Shown one piece after another: positions 22,548 through 27,436 of a DNA stretch of 27,436 nucleotides. The stretch comes from an uncultured Eubacteriales bacterium. Its GTDB lineage: Bacteria > Bacillota > Clostridia > Oscillospirales > Oscillospiraceae. Numbering within the stretch: the stretch's first letter is position 1; the number at the start of each line of letters is the position of its first letter. The notes under the pieces are model-generated. The model was not told the DNA's origin. It was given only the letters and a program-made list of their open reading frames with translations, and made no database searches. The stretch covers positions 1-27,436 of the forward strand of contig CABSBF010000025.1 in the NCBI GenBank assembly GCA_902475855.1, written 5' to 3'. The position numbers and the translations under genes are program-made.

Positions 22548-23654
22548 TCAGAACGATACCGCAATGGTGCTGCCGTTTTCGGAGCTTTTCTCCACCCACA
22601 CGGTGCCGCCATGCAGTTCGGCGATCTCCCACACAAGCGAGAGCCCCAGACCCGCGCCGCCGTATTCCCGGCTGCGGGACTTGTCCACCCGGAAGAAGGG
22701 CTGGAAGATGCTCCGGCGGTATTCCTCCGGGATGCCCCGGCCGGTATCGGAAACGCGGATCAGCAGCCGTTCGGACTCCTGCGCAACGGAAACGCGCACC
22801 GATCCCCTGGGACGGTTGTACTTCACGGCGTTTTCCGTCAGGTTGAAGAGCATCCGGTAGATCAGCGCATCACTGCCGGTGAACAGGCCGTCGCCCTCCA
22901 ACTCCAGCGTGATGCCGCTTTTTTCCGCCAGCGGCGCAAGATCCGTGAAGATCTCCTCAATCATCGGCGCGAGCTGGATTTGGTCGGTTCGCGCGACCTG
23001 CTGCAAATTGCTCATTTCCAGCAGGGTTTTGCTCATCTGTGTCAGCCGTTCTGTCTGTTCGCGCAGAAGCCGGAGAAACTCCGCCGTCTCCGGCGGCAGA
23101 TCGGGATGCTCCGCAGAGAACAGCTCCAACTGCGCCTGCATCAGCGCAAGCGGCGTGCGCAGCTCATGGGCGGCATTGCCGGTAAACTGCCGCTGGGCGG
23201 TAAAGCCTTCATCCAGACGCTCGAGCATCTGATTAAAGGAGCTGCTGAACCGGCGGAATTCCGGAAGGACGTCCTCAGTGATCTTCATATCTGTCAGGTT
23301 GTTCGGCTGCACCTTCTCCACCCGTGCGGCAAAGGAGCGCAGCGGCCTGAGCGCATGCCCGCTGACAAAATAGGCCAGAATACCGCTCAGTACCGTCACG
23401 GCTGCTGTGATGTACCAGTTGGTGGCGAGAAATGACGCCTGCGCGCCATGGACAATGATGGTCAGTTCCGGATCACCCTGCGCCTGTTCGGGATCAAAAA
23501 AGGCGGGCTCACCGCCGAGGCGGAGGGAGTTGGTGATGGAATCCATGTAATGCCGGCCGGAATAGCTGAGCAGGCAGTTCATCGCCACGCAGGTGACACC
23601 GATGAGCAGGGCGGTCATCAGCGTGATGCGCCATTGCAGAGAAAGCCGTTTCAT
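22548..23654 (-). CDS. Sensor histidine kinase
   Basis: This 368-residue membrane kinase has a first membrane helix (about residues 10-30), a short extracellular loop (31-78), a second helix (79-98), a HAMP linker (98-150), the phosphoacceptor H163 in AAHELRTPLALM, and a C-terminal ATPase domain with NLTENAVKYN, VSDTGRGIPEEYRRSIFQPF and GGAGLGLSLVWEIAELHGG. The short extracellular loop of about 48 residues resembles sensors of membrane or cell-envelope stress, but the signal is unknown. Its ATG overlaps the response-regulator stop (ATGA), so the pair is translationally coupled. No obvious transporter target is adjacent. Confidence 0.95.
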   Translation of the reverse strand: MKRLSLQWRITLMTALLIGVTCVAMNCLLSYSGRHYMDSITNSLRLGGEPAFFDPEQAQGDPELTIIVHGAQASFLATNWYITAAVTVLSGILAYFVSGHALRPLRSFAARVEKVQPNNLTDMKITEDVLPEFRRFSSSFNQMLERLDEGFTAQRQFTGNAAHELRTPLALMQAQLELFSAEHPDLPPETAEFLRLLREQTERLTQMSKTLLEMSNLQQVARTDQIQLAPMIEEIFTDLAPLAEKSGITLELEGDGLFTGSDALIYRMLFNLTENAVKYNRPRGSVRVSVAQESERLLIRVSDTGRGIPEEYRRSIFQPFFRVDKSRSREYGGAGLGLSLVWEIAELHGGTVWVEKSSENGSTIAVSF

Positions 23655-24328
23655 ATTTCTTCGCCTCCCATCAGGTAGCCCTCGCCGATGCGGTTCCGGA
23701 TGGGGTCATAGCCCAGCGCGGCGCGGAGCTTCTTGCGCAGGGAGGAGATATGGACGCGGATGGAATTGCTGAAATTGTCCACGCTGTTGTCCCAGACGTG
23801 ATCCATCAGCTCCTCCTGACTCACGGGCCGCCCCTGATGTACCATCAGGTATTCCAGGATCCCCGTTTCCTTGCGCGTGAGCGTCAGCGCCTGCCCGTCA
23901 ACGGAAGCCACCCGCGCCCGGGAGTCAAAGGAGAGCTTTCCGCAGGTGAGCAGCACGTCCGGCTGGGTGAACTGCCGCAGGGTCAGGCTGCGGATACGCG
24001 CCTCCAGTTCCGCCAGATGAAAGGGCTTGGACAGATAGTCGTTGGCACCTGCATCCAGCCCGGCTACCTTGTCCTCAACCTCGCTTCTTGCAGAGAGAAT
24101 CAGAACGGGCGTCTCCCGGTCGGATTGGCGCAGCGTCCGCAGTACGGTCATGCCATCCGTTTTCGGGAGGTTGAGATCCAGCAGCACCAGATCGTACCGC
24201 TCCACGCCCAGCAGCTCCAGCGCCTTTTCTCCGTCATAGCAGCAGTCCACGCTGTAGGCCAGCCGCCGCAGGCTGCGGACAATGGTTTCGCACAGGGCGC
24301 GTTCGTCTTCGATTACTAAAAGGTGCAT
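23651..24328 (-). CDS. OmpR/PhoB-family response regulator
   Basis: The 225-residue protein has a receiver domain with acidic E7/D8, phosphoacceptor D51 in LVLLDLNLPKTDGM, and K101 in YLSKPFHLAELEAR, followed by a winged-helix DNA-binding domain (about residues 125-225) with LTRKETGILEYLM and NSIRVHISSLRKKLRAA. Length and motif spacing are standard. It is the first gene of the pair with the kinase. A perfect TATAAT on the minus strand (24374-24379) lies about 45 bases upstream, without a good -35 box, as would suit activation by a regulator, possibly itself. It lies at the border with the phage-like region. Confidence 0.95.
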   Translation of the reverse strand: MHLLVIEDERALCETIVRSLRRLAYSVDCCYDGEKALELLGVERYDLVLLDLNLPKTDGMTVLRTLRQSDRETPVLILSARSEVEDKVAGLDAGANDYLSKPFHLAELEARIRSLTLRQFTQPDVLLTCGKLSFDSRARVASVDGQALTLTRKETGILEYLMVHQGRPVSQEELMDHVWDNSVDNFSNSIRVHISSLRKKLRAALGYDPIRNRIGEGYLMGGEEI

Positions 24329-24422
24329 ATAAAAGCCTCCCTTTTTTCTTCATTGCTTTGCAGATCATTTTTCATTATAATAGAAGCAAAATATCCCGTA
24401 ATTACTGGCCTTTTGAGCCAAA

Positions 24423-24452
24423 GTGTAGGAATAATGCAGAAATAACCTACAC
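24423..24452. repeat. Inverted repeat GTGTAGG/CCTACAC at the edge of the phage-like region
   Basis: GTGTAGG (24423-24429) and CCTACAC (24446-24452) flank 16 AT-rich bases, in the gap between the response regulator gene and the last phage gene. It could be an integrase arm or core site, an operator, or a weak hairpin ending the phage transcript. A matching attachment copy is not present in the window. Confidence 0.35.
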
Positions 24453-24473
24453 GCAACGGCTTCAAATTGCATC

Positions 24474-25004
24474 TTATTTCCCATAAACCACGGTCGAAGT
24501 GATGTCCTTCCCATCTGCGGAAAAGACCTTTGTAAGACGGGCAAGCTCCTTACCAGTAGCATCCGTAAGAACCGCTTCCATGTTAAGCATGTTATTCGAA
24601 AACTTCTTAACAAGCTTCTGTCCTTTAGAGTCGGTAGTAATAATCGTGCTGCTATTGTCAGAAAAAGACCTCACAGTACGACCAAGTTCATTCCCGTCCG
24701 GATCAGTTAGAACCGTGATACAGGTCAAAAAGTCATTTGAAAAAGTCTTAACCAGTGTTCGACCCTGTGAATCGATTGTGCTGATGATTGTGCCATCGTC
24801 CGAAAAATGTTTATAGCCATCCGTTAAACCGGCTGTAAGAATTCGGTCAATTTCATCGTAATCATCGCCAATAAACTCACCGGTAATCATTGTACCATCG
24901 GCTTGATGAGCTGTAAATCCCTTTTTAAGAGTTTCTTTGCTGACGGTATCGGCGGTCAGATCGATTAGTGTCCGGCGATTGTAAACGACCTTATTTACAG
25001 CCAT
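24474..25004 (-). CDS. Phage tail protein with two 47-residue repeats
   Basis: The 176-residue protein begins with the module NKVVYNRRTLIDLTADTV, then a KKGFTAHQADGTMITGE segment shared with the next gene upstream, which is frequent in clostridial phage tail-fibre or adhesin genes. The rest (about residues 66-160) is two copies of a 47-residue repeat with the pattern FSDDGTIISTIDSQGRTLVK, FSND..L, LTD..GNELGR, and a partial third copy from F161. These beta-rich repeats resemble those of fibre shafts. An ATG with GGGTGAGA upstream lies 6 bases after the preceding stop. It is the last phage gene before the host response regulator. Host receptor binding is inferred. Confidence 0.75.
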   Translation of the reverse strand: MAVNKVVYNRRTLIDLTADTVSKETLKKGFTAHQADGTMITGEFIGDDYDEIDRILTAGLTDGYKHFSDDGTIISTIDSQGRTLVKTFSNDFLTCITVLTDPDGNELGRTVRSFSDNSSTIITTDSKGQKLVKKFSNNMLNMEAVLTDATGKELARLTKVFSADGKDITSTVVYGK

Positions 25005-25010
25005 TTACTC

Positions 25011-25598
25011 TCACCCCGCAATCGTTACCGTCACTCCTCCAGCAGGATTATCTGCTTCCACATAAGGAATAGCTTCAACTTCTACCTGAGACAAACAGTT
25101 ATACTCTGTATCAGGCAGAATCGTCTGCTTCGCGGTGGACGGTGTAACGGTCTTAGCCTGTGGTTTCATGTTTTCCGAGCCGGACATTGTACCCTCAACG
25201 CCGAGGATAGTTACGCCCTCTCGAATATTGTTGGCAATCAGCTTGCCTTTTTCAGTTGCGTCGATTCCCACTTTACCGCTGCCATCGTGGAAACCCTGAG
25301 GAATTGTAACTTCCTCGTCTCTGGTGGTGATCTTCTTAGTAACGGCACCATTGTTTTTCATTGTACCAGTTAGTTTATTGCCACTTACATACGCAGTCTT
25401 TCCAAACAAGATTTCAGCAGCGACAGCGGTGGCATCCGTAGAATCAACATCAAATGTGCAAGCACCTTCAATTTGAGCTCCACTCTTGTCGTGAGCTTTA
25501 GATCCTTTGAGAAGTTTACTGGGGTCTACGGTGTCGCCAGTAAGGTCGATGAGAACACGACCGCCATAAATAACCTTATTAACGTTTTGGTTAGGCAT
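25011..25598 (-). CDS. Phage tail protein, adhesin/fibre type
   Basis: This 195-residue protein starts with the same module as its downstream neighbour (NKVIYGGRVLIDLTGDTVDP, then KAHDKSGAQIEG), has a central AVAAEILFGKTAYVSGNKLTGTM segment typical of prophage tail proteins in gut Clostridia, and ends with a C-terminal motif (AIPYVEADNPAGGVTVTIAG) that recurs in the gene at 25591-25890. ATG 25598 follows GAGGAGG and overlaps the upstream stop by 8 bases; a longer frame that begins at 25769 only overlaps that gene in another phase. Probably part of the distal tail or receptor-binding complex. No catalytic motif is visible. Confidence 0.78.
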   Translation of the reverse strand: MPNQNVNKVIYGGRVLIDLTGDTVDPSKLLKGSKAHDKSGAQIEGACTFDVDSTDATAVAAEILFGKTAYVSGNKLTGTMKNNGAVTKKITTRDEEVTIPQGFHDGSGKVGIDATEKGKLIANNIREGVTILGVEGTMSGSENMKPQAKTVTPSTAKQTILPDTEYNCLSQVEVEAIPYVEADNPAGGVTVTIAG

Positions 25599-25890
25599 TT
25601 TGATTAACCTCCTCTGCAATATAAACCGTAACCCCATCATAGTTGTTACTGGTTTCGAAATATGGGACTTTTTGAACAACAATATCTTTCTTAAGCACTT
25701 TATTGGCTGTTGGCAAGACCTGAGTGTTAAAAGCGTTCGGCACCACTTCATATTCTCCAGAATAAGCATTAAAATCTATCACAGCAGACAGCTTGCCAGA
25801 CAAACTTCCAAAGCAAGTTAATTTACCAGATAATGTGCATAGTCCAGAGATATGACCAGTAAGGCACTCAAACGCTTTTATGCTACTCAT
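25591..25890 (-). CDS. Small phage tail-associated protein
   Basis: The 99-residue protein has an N-terminal stretch of short Ser/Gly-Leu repeats (LTGHISGLCTLSGKLTC, then GSLSGKLS), followed by YSGEYEVVPNAFNTQVLPTA and the C-terminal motif KVPYFETSNNYDGVTVYI, which matches the end of the next gene. This combination is common in late operons of siphophages of Clostridia, next to baseplate/fibre genes. GAAGAGGTG lies before the ATG, and the gene is one base after the preceding stop. Exact role unknown; likely structural. Confidence 0.72.
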   Translation of the reverse strand: MSSIKAFECLTGHISGLCTLSGKLTCFGSLSGKLSAVIDFNAYSGEYEVVPNAFNTQVLPTANKVLKKDIVVQKVPYFETSNNYDGVTVYIAEEVNQNA

Positions 25891-25891
25891 G

Positions 25892-26224
25892 TCAATGCAC
25901 CTCTTCCGTTAGCTTAAGAATTGCTTTTGTGATGAAAGTATCAACTTCTCCTGTGGCCTTCGTTAATTCAATGTCGTAGACGTACTTTCCGAAGGGAAGA
26001 TGTTTTGTATCTTCCGGATTGAGGGTCAAGATCATCGTGTCAATCGGAATCTCCTTGATAAGAAGAGGAGTTTCATCATTATAGTCATTCTTCATGGCAA
26101 ATCGAATACGATCACCATTCGTGGGAATATACTGATTGTCATTTGGATCAGTAATCGTAATAAGCGCCGAAAAAGTATCGCCCCGAGTCAAAGTAATCAT
26201 TGTGCCAGAAACAGAATAACTCAT
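25892..26224 (-). CDS. Phage baseplate upper-protein-like protein (BppU N-terminal type)
   Basis: This 110-residue protein has the pattern of the N-terminal domain of BppU-type baseplate proteins: MITLTRGDTFSALITITDPN, GDRIRFAMKND, and a final Ig-like part HLPFGKYVYDIELTKATGEV. It contains only that domain, so it may be a connector between tail tip and fibre proteins encoded next. An excellent GGAGGTGAG site precedes the ATG, and the stop lies one base from the next start. The similarity is by pattern; membership should be regarded as probable. Confidence 0.72.
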   Translation of the reverse strand: MSYSVSGTMITLTRGDTFSALITITDPNDNQYIPTNGDRIRFAMKNDYNDETPLLIKEIPIDTMILTLNPEDTKHLPFGKYVYDIELTKATGEVDTFITKAILKLTEEVH

Positions 26225-26239
26225 AATCTCACCTCCAAT

Positions 26240-26581
26240 TCAAGCATTGTAAGTTGATTTATGAATCGCAAGTTGGTCGACTTCTGTCATGATTCGTTTA
26301 GCCGAACCGTTACCGCCTAATTTTTCATAAGGCTTGTACAAGTATTCGTACAGATTTTCATACTCGTCCTGTGTAATGTAACCTCTCTCAATGTAGACCA
26401 TGCCGAGATAGATAATGCGATCATGAGCCAGACCAATGAGCATTTGCGTTTCAAGATTGTTCTGCTTATTCTCAGCAGCTTTTCGTTTGCTTCGCTCCTG
26501 GATGTATGCCCAAAATCCAGAAGAAGCAAGTATCGTCCCCAAAATGGTTAATAGCGTTTGCAGCCAGGGTTCCATTTCCAT
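26240..26581 (-). CDS. Phage-associated single-pass membrane protein, holin-like
   Basis: The 113-residue protein has one hydrophobic segment near the N-terminus (about residues 8-27, LLTILGTILASSGFWAYIQ), then a charged helical stretch with ERSKRKAAENKQNN and a C-terminal soluble part with QDEYENLYEYLYKPYEKLGG. Proteins like this are common beside the lysis genes of clostridial phages, sometimes annotated as holin or minor structural; I cannot tell which. AAGGAGG is at ideal distance from ATG 26581. It leads the run of four tightly packed tail genes that follow. Confidence 0.65.
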   Translation of the reverse strand: MEMEPWLQTLLTILGTILASSGFWAYIQERSKRKAAENKQNNLETQMLIGLAHDRIIYLGMVYIERGYITQDEYENLYEYLYKPYEKLGGNGSAKRIMTEVDQLAIHKSTYNA

Positions 26582-26658
26582 ATATCATCCTCCTTGAAGT
26601 CATAAATGAAATAAGAAGCTTGTAGGAAATATCACCCCAAACCTCTTTTAATTAGGCG

Positions 26659-26686
26659 AGGGAGCCCACCGTGAAGTAGACTCCCT
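26659..26686 (-). other. 11-bp hairpin between the CD1375-type gene and the membrane protein gene
   Basis: On the minus strand AGGGAGTCTAC pairs with GTGGGCTCCCT (two G-U pairs) around a 6-base loop, 12 bases after the CD1375-type stop. There is no T run, so it may be a processing or stability element rather than a terminator. On the plus strand the pairing also holds less well. Confidence 0.5.
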
Positions 26687-26697
26687 GCCATTTTCGG

Positions 26698-26832
26698 TTA
26701 ATCCACAGGATTACCGTTTTCGTCAAGACCGAGAGCTTCCAGATCAGCCTTAACAGCAGCCTTGAACTTTGCCGGAACCTGATTAAAGGTTCGACGACCT
26801 GCGATGATGAGTGCGACATACAGTGCTACCAT
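26698..26832 (-). CDS. CD1375-family small phage protein
   Basis: A 44-residue frame begins MVALYVALIIAGRRTFNQVP, continues with a KFKAAVKADLEALGL helix and ends ENGNPVD. It matches the short proteins annotated as CD1375 family, found between tail and holin genes in clostridial prophages. TAGGAGG lies 7 bases before the ATG. It immediately follows the truncated tape-measure frame, whose last codons overlap this ribosome site. Function unknown; too short for most gene finders. Confidence 0.82.
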   Translation of the reverse strand: MVALYVALIIAGRRTFNQVPAKFKAAVKADLEALGLDENGNPVD

Positions 26833-26836
26833 GTTG

Positions 26837-27034
26837 TTACCTCCTACCGGAGAAGAATGCCATCAATACATCAATAGCAGCCTGAATCAGACCCGGAAGA
26901 TTCTTAGCAACGCCCTCAAGCACTGCGATAAGGAATTGGAAGATGGAATCGACGATAGACGGGGTATATTCCACCAATGCTTCAAGAACACCTGCAATGA
27001 GCTTCAATGCCCCATCAGCGATAAGAACGAGCAT
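26837..27034 (-). pseudogene. Tape-measure protein fragment
   Basis: The minus-strand frame from about 27034 to the stop at 26837 encodes 65 residues of hydrophobic, repeat-like helices: GALKLIAGVLEALVEYTPS, then IVDSIFQFLIAVLEGV and LPGLIQAAIDVLMAFFSG. This pattern is characteristic of the C-terminal half of siphophage tape-measure proteins, which are normally hundreds to over a thousand residues. Both ends are broken: upstream the sequence becomes antisense integrase, and downstream it stops with RR just where the CD1375-type ribosome site begins. The intervening tail genes expected after a tape-measure gene are missing. The first codon at 27034 is simply the first ATG after the join. Confidence 0.75.
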
Positions 27035-27436
27035 ATTCCTTTTACGGACAAAGAGATGGACTTGCTTTGGAAACATGCTGATGATAAAATGCTTGTAGAT
27101 GTCCTGCTTATTCAGTGCTATTCTGGTTGGCGACCCCAAGAACTTGGTTTGCTGGAATTAAAGAATGTGGATTTGGAAAAATGGACTTTCCGAGGCGGTA
27201 TCAAAACAGATGCCGGTACAGATCGTGTGGTTCCAATTCACTCGAAGATTCGTCATTTGGTTGAGCGAAAATATAAAGAGGCTCAAGAACTTGGAAGTCT
27301 GTATCTGCTCAACTATGTTAATCCGAATGCTCGCAGTAAAAACACTGCACTCACTTATGCTCGATACCAAAAAGGCTTCAGCATGATTCGAGATGAATTG
27401 AATTTGAACCCTGAGCATAGACCGCATGATGGTCGT
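27020..27436 (+). pseudogene. 5'-truncated tyrosine recombinase (phage integrase), running off the window
   Basis: In the frame from 27020 the translation reads HIPFTDKEMDLLWKHAD, then LLIQCYSGWRPQELGLLELK with the first catalytic Arg, FRGGIKTDAGTDRVVPIHSK with the catalytic Lys turn, and finally PEHRPHDGR, which gives the His and Arg of the HxxR box at the very end of the window. The nucleophilic Tyr would lie beyond. The DNA-binding N-terminal domains are absent: upstream of about 27031 the sequence is the antisense of tape-measure code, with no start or ribosome site. It is thus a truncated integrase of a prophage or conjugative element, or half of a chimeric join. Confidence 0.82.

Noticed and set aside
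24474..27436. Diversity-generating retroelement or CRISPR array in the phage-like region
   Set aside because: No reverse transcriptase, template/variable repeat or spaced direct repeats are visible; the tandem repeats are protein-coding.

Overview
This window looks like a chromosomal segment of a GC-rich Clostridia (Bacillota) species, most likely a gut Oscillospirales relative. The grounds are strong AGGAGG-type ribosome binding sites, a T-box leader, Rrf2/SorC/LysR-type regulators, a proBAC operon with a short ProB, oxygen-sensitive FeS and iron enzymes, and a clostridial-type phage tail module. The genus is inference; no rRNA or tRNA gene is visible.

Layout. (1) 46-1594: an Rrf2/IscR-type regulator convergent with cysK. 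The cysK promoter is near consensus and its -10 box lies in a 35-bp dyad, which suggests sulfur or Fe-S control. (2) 1645-4587: a tight proB-proA-proC operon for proline synthesis, closed by a hairpin terminator. (3) 4591-7800, minus strand: a tryptophan T-box leader (UGG specifier, UGGC acceptor-pairing bulge, terminator) in front of a predicted tryptophan ABC importer (lipoprotein, permease, ATPase), with a 12-codon ORF containing a Trp codon between leader and first gene. (4) 7902-11808: an Old Yellow Enzyme/2-enoate-reductase-like flavoenzyme with both subunits of a split aconitase X dehydratase, which together look like a dehydrate-then-reduce pathway. (5) 11812-15107: a YfcE-type phosphodiesterase and LysR regulator (minus), divergent from a small membrane protein and a MATE exporter (plus). 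(6) 15183-22393: an orphan small protein resembling a WapI-type immunity protein, an iron-dependent alcohol dehydrogenase, then a class I aldolase, a zinc alcohol dehydrogenase, a SorC-family regulator, an APC permease and a RibF homologue with altered FAD-synthetase motifs. This reads as an accessory catabolic cluster of unknown substrate. (7) 22469-24328, minus: an OmpR-type response regulator and its histidine kinase.

(8) 24474-27436: composition shifts to AT-richer and the genes become phage-like. Five minus-strand tail/lysis-region genes and a CD1375-type small protein are followed by a fragment of a tape-measure protein that abuts, back to back, a 5'-truncated tyrosine integrase running off the window end. 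The best reading is a deleted prophage remnant; a chimeric contig end is the alternative.

The least explained and most interesting parts are the flavoenzyme/aconitase X operon, the T-box plus Trp-containing micro-ORF, the aldolase/SorC cluster with its degenerate RibF, and the tape-measure/integrase junction.
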